NCBI GenBank assembly: GCA_031265715.1
Contig: JAISCG010000027.1
Coordinates: 1-15,074 of the forward strand
Reading direction: 5' to 3'
Origin: Holosporaceae bacterium
GTDB lineage: Bacteria > Pseudomonadota > Alphaproteobacteria > UBA3830
Length of the DNA: 15,074 nt
Below, in pieces: positions 6,824 through 14,403 of the stretch. The notes under the pieces were generated by a model. That model ran no database searches. It was not told the origin of the DNA and worked only from the letters and a program-made list of their open reading frames with translations. The translations under genes were made by a program, and so were the position numbers. Numbering within the stretch: position 1 is the stretch's first letter; each line of letters begins with the position of its first letter.

Positions 6824-8428
6824 TTGCCTTTTTATCTTCCGTCGCACATTCTGTAGCGCAGATGAAAACACTTTATGAATTTCCCGGTAATTCTCTGAGC
6901 GCCGGCGCTCTTCGGTTATTCCCGTTAGGTCTTCATAGGCTTTTATTTCAGCAGGACTCCACAGGTCTATTCCTTCTTGAGAAAGCCGGTACAGATAATT
7001 GCTTAAACTGCGCAGATCACACACATTCGGTGCTGATAGGTAATTCCGGATAACATCTAAGTTTCCCGTATCTACCAGATTCATAGCTACCTCGCATATT
7101 TCCGGAAAACCAAATTGATTTTCTAAGAATTCATTCGTCTGATTCAGAATTATGAGAGATTTTTTGACCTGTTTGGAATTTGTTATACTCATCCAAAGAC
7201 CTACAACATCTTCAACTTCCAAGCCAATATCAACCTTTGCGTCTTCAAAAATTGACACCAAAGTATCCGGGTTAGTATGATCCGCCTCGGCATCGAGCAT
7301 CATTTCCGCCAACCTTTTTGTAGCAACCAGAGATGGGTCACGCCACGGCATATCAAGACGAAAATCATATGCCCCCCCGGATTTCTCACTCGCTTTGCGC
7401 CTATAATACTCACATATTCCGTCTAAAAAAGGATTCGAGATAATCGCATCTGCCCAAAATACAGCAGCATCAGACAGAGATGAGTCACGCCACGGCACAT
7501 CAAGACGAAAATCATATGCTCCCCCGGATTTCTCACTCGCTTTGCGCCTATAATATTCACATATTCTGGCTAAAAAAGGATCCGAGATAATCGCATCTGC
7601 CAAAAATACAGCATCAGACAGAGAGATATTACTACCCTGTAACAGACCCATCGCTGCGAGAAATTTTATATCTTCCGAGCACTCTAAACCGAAAACACCT
7701 AAACAGTCACCCCGTATTACGTTTACCGCTATTTCAAGGTCGCTCCACAATACAGGTCTCTCAAATGCCCCTTTGGAGGACCTTATAATAGTACTTGCCT
7801 CTACCATACCCCTCACGACATTCCATCTCGACCACCCGGAGTATTCGCCCGGATTATCTTTTGAAAAGAATTCCGTTTCAAAGTATCCGATATCCACCAG
7901 CTTCTTAAAAACGCTTTCAACAGTTCTACTCGGATCTGACAGCATTCTAAAGCACAGCAGAGAGGCGCGTAGAGCATCTTCCTCTGTTTTTGTTACGTCT
8001 TCCGACAACGGTAAAAATAGAGAATATAACGCATTCAACTCCTCGCTATTCGATTTGTCCTTACCTTTACCATCCGATCTGAACTCAATAAGACGTCGAA
8101 AAAACAGTCTCCTATAAGGGGGGTAGAACTGTCTTTCACTTGTTAAGCTTTCGAGTAAACTTCCGGTATGACCATCGCCTTCAAAAAGGGCAAAAACATC
8201 TATTTGGGGTGCGCACAACTCATGAGCCCAACTCAAAGCATCAAACAGTGGCACCTCTTCTTTCTTACCAAGGATCGAGCATATCACAGTCAACGCTTTA
8301 TCGTGGTATATCACAGCCGACATATCGGAAAAGACTTCCGGACGCATCGCTTCCAGGAACCCTCTCGGACAAACATCTCCCAAAACAACCGAAACAATAC
8401 AACAACCTCTAATAATATTTTTACGCAT
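6818..8428 (-). CDS. Secreted protein of unknown family, tandem paralogue 2, with internal 49-codon duplication
   Basis: This 536-residue protein belongs to no family I recognise. It begins with a signal-peptide-like segment (MRKNIIRGCCIVSVVLGDVC; possible cleavage near LEA-M, residue 27) and is otherwise soluble, leucine-rich and probably mostly helical. It is clearly paralogous to the next gene: shared landmarks are the signal segment, ALFEGDG (80-86), the FFS/TxD region, AVFLA(D/N), LVAT-R-AEMML, and GLEVEDVV-LW--ITNS (from 402) followed by FPEIC. Residues about 270-317 and 318-366 are a nearly exact tandem duplication present once in the paralogue. The ATG at 8428 has AAGGA 10 bp upstream, in a leader nearly identical to that of the paralogue, and is 13 bp after the paralogue's stop, so the two are co-transcribed. 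The last codons and stop lie in repeat copy B. A periplasmic or host-directed role is only a guess. Confidence 0.85.
   Translation of the reverse strand: MRKNIIRGCCIVSVVLGDVCPRGFLEAMRPEVFSDMSAVIYHDKALTVICSILGKKEEVPLFDALSWAHELCAPQIDVFALFEGDGHTGSLLESLTSERQFYPPYRRLFFRRLIEFRSDGKGKDKSNSEELNALYSLFLPLSEDVTKTEEDALRASLLCFRMLSDPSRTVESVFKKLVDIGYFETEFFSKDNPGEYSGWSRWNVVRGMVEASTIIRSSKGAFERPVLWSDLEIAVNVIRGDCLGVFGLECSEDIKFLAAMGLLQGSNISLSDAVFLADAIISDPFLARICEYYRRKASEKSGGAYDFRLDVPWRDSSLSDAAVFWADAIISNPFLDGICEYYRRKASEKSGGAYDFRLDMPWRDPSLVATKRLAEMMLDAEADHTNPDTLVSIFEDAKVDIGLEVEDVVGLWMSITNSKQVKKSLIILNQTNEFLENQFGFPEICEVAMNLVDTGNLDVIRNYLSAPNVCDLRSLSNYLYRLSQEGIDLWSPAEIKAYEDLTGITEERRRSENYREIHKVFSSALQNVRRKIKRQI
7330..7620. 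repeat. In-frame tandem duplication inside the gene at 6818-8428
   Basis: Unit 1 (7330-7476, 147 bp) and unit 2 (7477-7620, 144 bp) lie end to end and differ by about eight substitutions and one missing triplet, roughly 94% identity by eye. Both keep the reading frame, so the protein carries two copies of a segment beginning LSDA and including ICEYYRRKASEKSGGAYDFR. The paralogue has one diverged copy, so the duplication came after the genes split. Confidence 0.93.
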
Positions 8429-8441
8429 TCTATTTTTTTCC

Positions 8442-10097
8442 TTACATATCTTCTTCGTACCAATATTCGTACATACAATTGCACATATATCGGTACTCTT
8501 GCTGAGATGGAAAAAGCCTTTTCAACCGACCGAGTGAAAAAGCCTCTCTCATCTGCTCGGATGAATAAAGCGATACCAACTGCTCGGGTGAAAAAATCTT
8601 TCTAAACTGCTCGGGTGAAAAAGACGATGCTAACTGCTCGAGTGAAAAAGACGATACCAACTCTTGTAGTTTCACTTCTGAACGTCCACGCTCTTCTTTA
8701 TACTCCTCTATTACTTCATCGTCCCGCAGTTCAATTCCTTTTCGGCTAAGTTGATCCAGAAGATTGGTAAAGTTACGCTGACTACACACAGATGACAGGT
8801 GCCCCCGGGTATCCGCAAAGTTTGCGTCTCCGTTTAGCAGACTCACGGTTATCCTGCATATTTCCGGAAAATTCACCCCATCTTTTATTAAGAATCCGTT
8901 CATCAGTCGCAGAATTGTGAGATAATTTCTGACCTCTTCAGAATTTGTTATACCTGTCCAAAGATCTACAACATCTTCAACTTCCAAGCCAAGATTAACC
9001 TTTGCGTTTTCAAAAATCGGCACAAAAGCGTCCGGCTCAGTATAACTCGCTCCGCGCTCGACCTCGAGCATCATTTCTGCCACCCTTGATGTAGCAACCA
9101 GAAACGGGTCGTTTGGCGGTAACTGCATATTAAGCGGCATCCACATATAAGAAGGACAATATCCGAGAGTTCTATCCGCAGCTTTATTCGTTTTGAGCCA
9201 AAAATATTCAAATACCATGGCTGAAATAAGATCCGAGATAGCCGTATTTGCCAAAAATACCGCGGCAAACAAAGAGAGATTACTACAGCTAAGCAGCCTT
9301 ATCGTTGCGAAAAATTTTATATCTCTTGAGTATTCTATATCTTCCGAGTGTTCCAGATAGTAAGTGCTTAAATAACTTTTTAGCATTTGCTCGTATACTA
9401 TACCTATGTTGCAATCAAATGCATTACGACTATGCCCGGGCACGAATATAGCCAAAGTGCTACTTCTGGGATTTATGATAGCACTTACATCTACTATAGC
9501 CGACATGACATCCCACCTCTGATAGTCTTCAGTAAAGAATTCCGTTCCAAAGTATCCGCTATTTGCCAGATCTATAACAATAGCTCTAGAAGTTTCATGC
9601 TGATCTAACAGCATTCTGAGGCACACCAGGGCGGCATGTAGACTCTCTTTATCCGTTTTTGTTTTGTCTCTTGACAATGCTAAATACAGAGTTCTTAACA
9701 GACTAAACTCTCTGCTATCCCCTCTGTTAATCTCTCGGAAAGTAATAAAACTATCCAGGACTCTCTCCATATTCGATTTATGTTCTCCACAGCGAGCGCG
9801 CTCCCAGTGACTTTTCTGTTTCCCGGATAACCCCCCGGAGTAACCATCGCCTTCAAAAAGAGCAAGAACATCTACTCTATCCAGGGCCAATAGGAGAGCC
9901 CAATGCTCGATATCCGAATCCGACGCTTTCGTTTCATCAACAACCGAGAGCACCTCTTCCACTGCTAACTCGGGGTCAATTTCCACTGCTAACTCGGGGT
10001 CGATTCCCAGATGCATCGCTTCCGAAGACCTTCCCGAACAAACAACTCCCAAAACAACCGAAGCAATATAGCAACCTCTAATAATATCTCTACTCAT
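8442..10097 (-). CDS. Secreted protein of unknown family, tandem paralogue 1, with C-terminal nonapeptide repeats
   Basis: This protein is 551 residues from the ATG at 10097. A longer form from 10139 adds 14 residues (MSRPGRSKKGKKNR), but I prefer 10097: it aligns with the paralogue's start, carries the same AAGGA-A(n)-TAGAATG leader, and a TATAAT box just upstream of 10139 would start transcription inside the longer form. The signal segment (MSRDIIRGCYIASVVLGVVC) is followed by a small duplicated motif (IDPELAVE twice, about 32-47). The body matches the paralogue (ALFEGDG; GLEVEDVV-LW--ITNS from 370; FPEIC). The C-terminus, absent from the paralogue, has six 9-residue repeats (480-533), then an aromatic and Cys-rich end (YRYMCNCMYEYWYEEDM). 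It starts 63 bp after bioF, so read-through from the bio genes is possible. Function unknown. Confidence 0.83.
   Translation of the reverse strand: MSRDIIRGCYIASVVLGVVCSGRSSEAMHLGIDPELAVEIDPELAVEEVLSVVDETKASDSDIEHWALLLALDRVDVLALFEGDGYSGGLSGKQKSHWERARCGEHKSNMERVLDSFITFREINRGDSREFSLLRTLYLALSRDKTKTDKESLHAALVCLRMLLDQHETSRAIVIDLANSGYFGTEFFTEDYQRWDVMSAIVDVSAIINPRSSTLAIFVPGHSRNAFDCNIGIVYEQMLKSYLSTYYLEHSEDIEYSRDIKFFATIRLLSCSNLSLFAAVFLANTAISDLISAMVFEYFWLKTNKAADRTLGYCPSYMWMPLNMQLPPNDPFLVATSRVAEMMLEVERGASYTEPDAFVPIFENAKVNLGLEVEDVVDLWTGITNSEEVRNYLTILRLMNGFLIKDGVNFPEICRITVSLLNGDANFADTRGHLSSVCSQRNFTNLLDQLSRKGIELRDDEVIEEYKEERGRSEVKLQELVSSFSLEQLASSFSPEQFRKIFSPEQLVSLYSSEQMREAFSLGRLKRLFPSQQEYRYMCNCMYEYWYEEDM
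8499..8660 (-). repeat. Six 27-bp (nonapeptide) tandem repeats
   Basis: Six consecutive 9-residue units follow the pattern [LMF]xxxFSxEQ: LVSSFSLEQ, LASSFSPEQ, FRKIFSPEQ, LVSLYSSEQ, MREAFSLGR and LKRLFPSQQ. At DNA level GTGAAAAA and CTGCTCG recur every 27 bp on the plus strand. The units decay toward the C-terminus, suggesting growth by slippage or unequal crossing over. Confidence 0.88.
9958..10005. repeat. 24-bp direct repeat, two copies
   Basis: Units 9958-9981 and 9982-10005 differ at one base and encode two tandem copies of an IDPELAVE-type octapeptide just after the signal segment of the gene at 8442-10097. Confidence 0.9.
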
Positions 10098-10140
10098 TCT
10101 ATTTTTTTTTCCTTTTTTACTTCTTCCCGGGCGGGACATT

Positions 10141-10146
10141 ATTATA
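10141..10146 (-). promoter_or_regulatory. Candidate -10 box for the secreted-protein pair
   Basis: The minus strand has a perfect TATAAT (10146-10141) just after bioF. At 17 bp spacing the -35 is poor (TGTAAT); a better TTGACT lies only 12 bp away, too close for normal use. If it works, transcription begins near 10134, downstream of the ATG at 10139 and upstream of the preferred ATG at 10097. Confidence 0.35.
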
Positions 10147-10160
10147 TCTTTTTAAGAAAG

Positions 10161-11270
10161 TCAATTACAAAAGTTGGTAAAATTTACCGCATTTACCACG
10201 CGATCCAAATCTTTTTCATCGTGGGAAGCATTTACGGCCAGTCTGATTCTCGGAGTCGGAGAGGTCGGCGGGCGTATCGGAAACACAATTATTTTATTTT
10301 CAAAAAAAACATTGCTTGCCCGCAACATTTCTTCGGTATTTTCAAATATAATCGGAATGATGTTTGTTTCGGATTCGGGTTTTCCCATTTTTCTGCGCAA
10401 TACGTTCGCAAGCTCGATCACCCGTTTTCCGAGAATTTTCACTTCGCCGGTTTTCAATAAATTCCAATTGTATTTTGCAACTCCGATACAAAACGGAGAC
10501 AACGCCGTCGAATAAATAAATCCTTTACTCAGTTGAATAAGATATTCCTTTATTTTTTTGCTGCAGGCAACGTAGGCGCCCGAAGAAGCCAACGCCTTGC
10601 TGAATGTTCCCGCCACGATCGTCGACGAATAATCCAAATCGAAATTCGTCGACAGGCCGTATCCGTTTTCTCCGTATAATCCGGTGGCGTGGGCTTCGTC
10701 CAAAAACAACAATGCGCCGTATTTTTGCGCCAGAAAAGTTAATTTTTTCACATCCGCCACATCTCCGTCCATTCCGAAAACAGTTTCCGACGCTATGATT
10801 TTATTTTTGCATTCACCGGTTTTTTGCAAAATGCTCTCCAGCTCGGAGTAATTTAAATGCTTATATCTCAATAACTTAGTTTTGTTTAAATTTATTCCGC
10901 AGTACATGCTCGCGTGATTGAGTTTGTCGAAAATCATGACGGAATCCGGAACGGAGAAAGCAGAGATAACCGAAGCGTTCGCAACAAATCCCGAATTAAA
11001 TATTAACGCCGATTCAAATTTTTTATCGAGGGCTATCTGTTCTTCGAACTGTTCGAAAATTTCTTTGTTACCGGAAAGCAGTCTTGATCCGGTACTGCCT
11101 GATCCGTAAAGTTTTGCAGCCTCGTACCCCGCTGCCATCGATTTTTCGTTGCGAGAAAGATTCAGATAATCGTTGGAGGAAAAATCCAAGCAATCGTTTT
11201 CGTATTTTCTCAAAGACCGGTATAAATTTTTCGCCTTCAGATTATTTATATAACTGTCTGTATCAAACAT
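10161..11270 (-). CDS. bioF: 8-amino-7-oxononanoate synthase
   Basis: BioF condenses a pimeloyl thioester with L-alanine, releasing CO2, to give 8-amino-7-oxononanoate (KAPA), the first ring-building precursor of biotin. It is a PLP enzyme of the alpha-oxoamine synthase group. The 369-residue length fits, slightly short of the E. coli enzyme. I see the N-terminal FSSNDYLNLSRNE, the YGSGSTGSRLLSG loop, FDKLNHASMY, the cofactor-binding LFLDEAHATGLYGENGYG, and TFSKALASSGAY whose Lys binds PLP. The start overlaps the 3' end of bioB by 8 bases (ATG inside GGAAATGTTTGA), so translation is coupled. It is the last gene of the bio cluster. Confidence 0.95.
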   Translation of the reverse strand: MFDTDSYINNLKAKNLYRSLRKYENDCLDFSSNDYLNLSRNEKSMAAGYEAAKLYGSGSTGSRLLSGNKEIFEQFEEQIALDKKFESALIFNSGFVANASVISAFSVPDSVMIFDKLNHASMYCGINLNKTKLLRYKHLNYSELESILQKTGECKNKIIASETVFGMDGDVADVKKLTFLAQKYGALLFLDEAHATGLYGENGYGLSTNFDLDYSSTIVAGTFSKALASSGAYVACSKKIKEYLIQLSKGFIYSTALSPFCIGVAKYNWNLLKTGEVKILGKRVIELANVLRRKMGKPESETNIIPIIFENTEEMLRASNVFFENKIIVFPIRPPTSPTPRIRLAVNASHDEKDLDRVVNAVNFTNFCN

Positions 11271-12210
11271 TTCCGGATTTTGTTTTGATGTTTAATCGAT
11301 CAAACAAATGTTTGTCGGATCCCGCTTTTACATTATCGACCGTCAATAATTTTTCCCCGGAAAACAATGCGTTAGCTCCTGCAAATATACACATGGCCTG
11401 GGTGGATTCCGAGAGCGTGTTTCGTCCCGCCGCTATTTTCACGTAGGATGTCGGCATCAGAATTCTTGCGGTCGCGATGATTCGGACAAAATCAAAATCA
11501 TCAACGGGGTTAGAATCATCAACCTTCGTTCCCGGAATCTTCACCAATTTATTTATGGGAACGCATTTCGGCGGCGTCGCAAGATTAGCGAGCAAAACCA
11601 ACATCCTGACGCGATCCTCGTTGGTCTCCCCCATTCCGACGATTCCTCCGGAGCACACGTTGATGCCGGCGCCCTGCACCGTTTCTATGGTTTTGATGCG
11701 ATCCGCAATGCTGTGGGTGGAAACAATATTTCCGTAAAATTCCGGAGACGTATCAACATTATGATTGTAATAATCCAATCCCGATTCTTTTAATTTTTTC
11801 GCCTGAGACTCGGAGACAAATCCGCAGGTGACGCAGGTCTCAAGTCCGAGGGCTTTCACGGCACGCACCATTTCGCACATTTTTTCAAATTCTTCATCGC
11901 AGAACAAAGATCTCCCGGAGGTGCTCATGCAAAAACGATCCGCTCCGCGCTCCTTCGCCTTTTCGGCCGCGGTTGTCACGGTTTCCAAATCCAGCATAGC
12001 CTGTTTCGGAAATTTTGTTCCGTTTTTTATTGACTGAGCACAGTAGGCGCAGTCCTCGGAGCATCCTCCGGTTTTCACGCTCAGGATATCGCTTATTTGC
12101 ACCGTTTGTTCATCAAAATTTTTGATATGAACGTCGTGGGCAATTCTCAGTAATTTAAAAAACGGATAATTAAAAATGTCCGTCGCTTCTTCGCAGGTAA
12201 TTTTTTTCAT
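11263..12210 (-). CDS. bioB: Biotin synthase (radical SAM)
   Basis: BioB inserts sulfur into dethiobiotin using S-adenosylmethionine, a [4Fe-4S] cluster and a sacrificial [2Fe-2S] cluster. The radical-SAM CxxxCxxC motif is residues 50-57 (GGCSEDCAYCAQS). Other family landmarks are LDYYNHNVDTSPEFYGNI, VCSGGIVGMGE, TSYVKIAAGRNTLSE (Arg ligand of the second cluster) and AMCIFAGANALFSGEKLLT. The segment usually reading FCMGAAWR is FCMSTSGRS here; its Cys, a [2Fe-2S] ligand, is kept. The length of 315 residues is normal. The ATG is 7 bp after the bioA stop. Confidence 0.96.
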   Translation of the reverse strand: MKKITCEEATDIFNYPFFKLLRIAHDVHIKNFDEQTVQISDILSVKTGGCSEDCAYCAQSIKNGTKFPKQAMLDLETVTTAAEKAKERGADRFCMSTSGRSLFCDEEFEKMCEMVRAVKALGLETCVTCGFVSESQAKKLKESGLDYYNHNVDTSPEFYGNIVSTHSIADRIKTIETVQGAGINVCSGGIVGMGETNEDRVRMLVLLANLATPPKCVPINKLVKIPGTKVDDSNPVDDFDFVRIIATARILMPTSYVKIAAGRNTLSESTQAMCIFAGANALFSGEKLLTVDNVKAGSDKHLFDRLNIKTKSGNV

Positions 12211-12217
12211 AGTCTCT

Positions 12218-13468
12218 CTATAAATATTTATTAATTGTTGTGTACGTTTTTTCCAAATCTTCGTCGCTGACGCAATAGGGCGGAAAAATGTATATCGTAT
12301 TCGCCAGGGGTCTCAAAAAAATGCCGTTTTCCAATGCCTTATCAACGATAAAATTCGCTTTTTCATCCGAATCGACGTCAAATGCGGTCACCGTTCCCAG
12401 GCTTCGTCTTTTTGTTGCATTCGGAAAATTATGATTTCTGTGAAAATCCGAAATTTCTTTAATTCTTTTCAGCGTATCCTCTCTCAGTAAAATTTCCAGA
12501 GATTTGCATGCCGCGGCGCAGGAAATCGGATTCGCGGTGTAGGAGTGCCCGTGCAAAAAAGTTTTTCTTTTATCATCCGATAAAAACGCGTCATAAATTT
12601 TTTCGGACGTAACCGTCAGTGCAAGCGGCAAAAATCCCCCGGTAAGTCCCTTCGATAAGCAAACGAAATCCGGAACTGCGTTGCAATAATTCATGGCGAA
12701 CATTTTTCCGGTGCGATAAAAACCGGTCATAATTTCATCGAAAATCACAAGAATATCGTACTCTCTGACTTTATTTACCAGCCTTTCCAAAAATTCGGCC
12801 CGGTAAAGCCTCATGCCGAACGATCCCTGGAGCAGCGGCTCGACGATGAGGGCGCAAATTTTCTCTCCGACTTCTTTCAATTTTTTATCCAAAGCACGGA
12901 TTATTTCATCTTCTCTTTCTTCCAACAAATTGATTTCGGATTCTCCGTGATACTCGGAAACGTCTACCATCAGGGTTTTAAAAAATAAATCCGAAAAAAC
13001 CGAATGATACTTTGAATTAACTCCCGCAACGCTCATGGCGCCGAAAGTGTCTCCGTAATATCCCCCGTCCAAAGAAAGAAAAATATTGCGATTTTCCACT
13101 CCGGTATTTTTGAAAAATTGGTACGCCGCTTTCAAAGCAACTTCCACCGCCGTCGAGCCGTTGTCCGAAAAAAAATATCTGTTAAGTTGCCGCGGCATAA
13201 TTTTGCTCAGATCGTTCACCAGTTTTTCCGCCGGGTCATGGGAAAATTTCGTAAAAATCACATGCTCCAGCGTTTTGGCCTGCTCGCCCACGACCTCCGC
13301 TATTTCCGGATGCGCGTGGCCGTGCATGTTAACAAACCAGGAGGAAGTCATGTCCGTATATTTGCTTCCGTCTTCGGAAATAAGATACGCGCCGCATCCT
13401 TTTTTGATTTTTATCGGACGCGAGGCAGTTTTTTCCTGGGTGAACGGCCTCCATATCATTTTGTTCAC
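12218..13468 (-). CDS. bioA: Adenosylmethionine-8-amino-7-oxononanoate aminotransferase
   Basis: BioA transfers an amino group, normally from S-adenosylmethionine, to KAPA to give 7,8-diaminopelargonate. It is a class III PLP aminotransferase of 416 residues. Landmarks are MIWRPFTQEK near the start, TDMTSSWFVNMHGHAHPEI, FFSDNGSTAVEVALKAA, LDGGYYGDTFGAMSV, the PLP-binding IFDEIMTGFYRTGKMF, and CLSKGLTGGFLPLA with the Schiff-base Lys. The start is GTG at 13468, overlapping the bioD stop (GTGA) with GGAG eight bases upstream; an ATG nine bases downstream at 13459 is less well placed for that ribosome site. Confidence 0.95.
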   Translation of the reverse strand: MNKMIWRPFTQEKTASRPIKIKKGCGAYLISEDGSKYTDMTSSWFVNMHGHAHPEIAEVVGEQAKTLEHVIFTKFSHDPAEKLVNDLSKIMPRQLNRYFFSDNGSTAVEVALKAAYQFFKNTGVENRNIFLSLDGGYYGDTFGAMSVAGVNSKYHSVFSDLFFKTLMVDVSEYHGESEINLLEEREDEIIRALDKKLKEVGEKICALIVEPLLQGSFGMRLYRAEFLERLVNKVREYDILVIFDEIMTGFYRTGKMFAMNYCNAVPDFVCLSKGLTGGFLPLALTVTSEKIYDAFLSDDKRKTFLHGHSYTANPISCAAACKSLEILLREDTLKRIKEISDFHRNHNFPNATKRRSLGTVTAFDVDSDEKANFIVDKALENGIFLRPLANTIYIFPPYCVSDEDLEKTYTTINKYL

Positions 13469-14076
13469 GATATCATCTCCAAAAATTCAGGCGAAAGTTT
13501 AACATTGCGCAGTGTTTCGTACAAGTTTTCGCTGTGCGGGATAATTCCGAAGATTTTCACCCGGGAAAATTTTTCCAGGGTATCTTTTATGCCGGAATCG
13601 ATTTCCCCGTTTATTACCGTTCCGATCACATCGATTTTTCGAGCTCTGAGAATTTCTACGGTCATCAATGTGTGATTAATCATTCCCAATTTTGATTTTG
13701 CTACGACGATCGCCTTCGCGCCGCATCTTTTTATCAAATCCGCCATAAAAAAATTTTCGGCTATCGGCACCAAAACCCCTCCGGCTCCTTCAATAATGCA
13801 GAGAGATTTTTCCCGGCTCGTGATTTCGTCAAACAATTCCAAATTTATTTCGATATTTTCGGATTTTGCGGAATCGTAGGGAGACAGCGGCGCCTTCAAT
13901 CTGTACGCTTCGCTTATTATTTCCGTAGGAGGAGAAAGTTTTTTCACCGTGTTTTTGTCGGAATCATCTCCGGTTTGAATCGGTTTCCAATATTTTGCGG
14001 TCGTATGCACGCAGAGCCAGGAAGAAACCACGGTCTTTCCGACGTCCGTATCGGTTCCGGTGACAAAAATGTTCAT
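13465..14076 (-). CDS. bioD: Dethiobiotin synthetase
   Basis: BioD uses ATP and CO2 to close the ureido ring of dethiobiotin from 7,8-diaminopelargonate. The 203-residue protein has the P-loop at its N-terminus (IFVTGTDTDVGKTVVSSWL), KPIQTGDDSD after the first strand, and the switch-like IIEGAGGVLVPI. It is the first gene of bioD-bioA-bioB-bioF. The ATG at 14076 has GGGAG upstream. bioC and bioH equivalents, needed to make the pimeloyl precursor, are not in this window. Confidence 0.95.
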   Translation of the reverse strand: MNIFVTGTDTDVGKTVVSSWLCVHTTAKYWKPIQTGDDSDKNTVKKLSPPTEIISEAYRLKAPLSPYDSAKSENIEINLELFDEITSREKSLCIIEGAGGVLVPIAENFFMADLIKRCGAKAIVVAKSKLGMINHTLMTVEILRARKIDVIGTVINGEIDSGIKDTLEKFSRVKIFGIIPHSENLYETLRNVKLSPEFLEMIS

Positions 14077-14099
14077 TGCAAAAACTCCCGACTTTCATC

Positions 14100-14132
14100 G
14101 GTAATTTACATTATTTCGGAGGTAATTGACAA
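14100..14132 (-). promoter_or_regulatory. Candidate promoter with a direct-repeat operator before bioD
   Basis: On the minus strand TTGTCA (14132-14127) and TAAATT (14108-14103) are spaced by 18 bp, a weak sigma-70 promoter. Two copies of TTGTCAATTACC / ATGTAAATTACC (14132-14121 and 14111-14100) are placed 21 bp apart, two helical turns, covering both promoter elements. This geometry suits a repressor site. It resembles neither the BirA operator as a full inverted repeat nor the BioR box TTATMTATAA. Confidence 0.4.
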
Positions 14133-14152
14133 GAGAGGCGCTGCCCCTTACC

Positions 14153-14290
14153 ACCCGTCTCATTTAATCGGGCGTTTCATCTCGTCATTGCGAGGAGCAA
14201 CGCGACGTGGCAATCCAGAGCTCAAATTCAAGCAAATTTTAAATCTGGATTGCCGCGTCACTTCGTTCCTCGCAATGACGCGAAAATGTT
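14153..14290 (+). repeat. Dispersed palindromic element, copy C
   Basis: The outer arm is at 14153-14178 (ACCCGTCTCATTTAATCGGG then CGTTTC). The inner hairpin spans 14184-14280: GTCATTGCGAGGAGCAACGC at the left pairs imperfectly with the right part ending CGCAATGACG, and CAATCCAGA pairs with TCTGGATTG around an AT-rich centre. The tail GACGCGAAAATGTT (14277-14290) matches the end of copy A. It separates the bio promoter from the phasin terminator. Confidence 0.87.
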
Positions 14291-14361
14291 TTCATAAATA
14301 CTGAAAAAGACGATTCAAAGGGAAATTGAAATTTCAGATAAAAAATCCGACGAGTGATAAG

Positions 14362-14391
14362 AAAAAAAGGTGCCGGTCAACAGCACCTTTT
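14362..14391 (-). terminator. Rho-independent terminator of the phasin gene
   Basis: Minus-strand AAAAGGTGC and GCACCTTTT form a perfect 9-bp stem with a 9-nt loop, followed by further T residues. It begins 12 bp after the phasin stop codon. Confidence 0.88.
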
Positions 14392-14403
14392 AATAAGGAA
14401 TAT

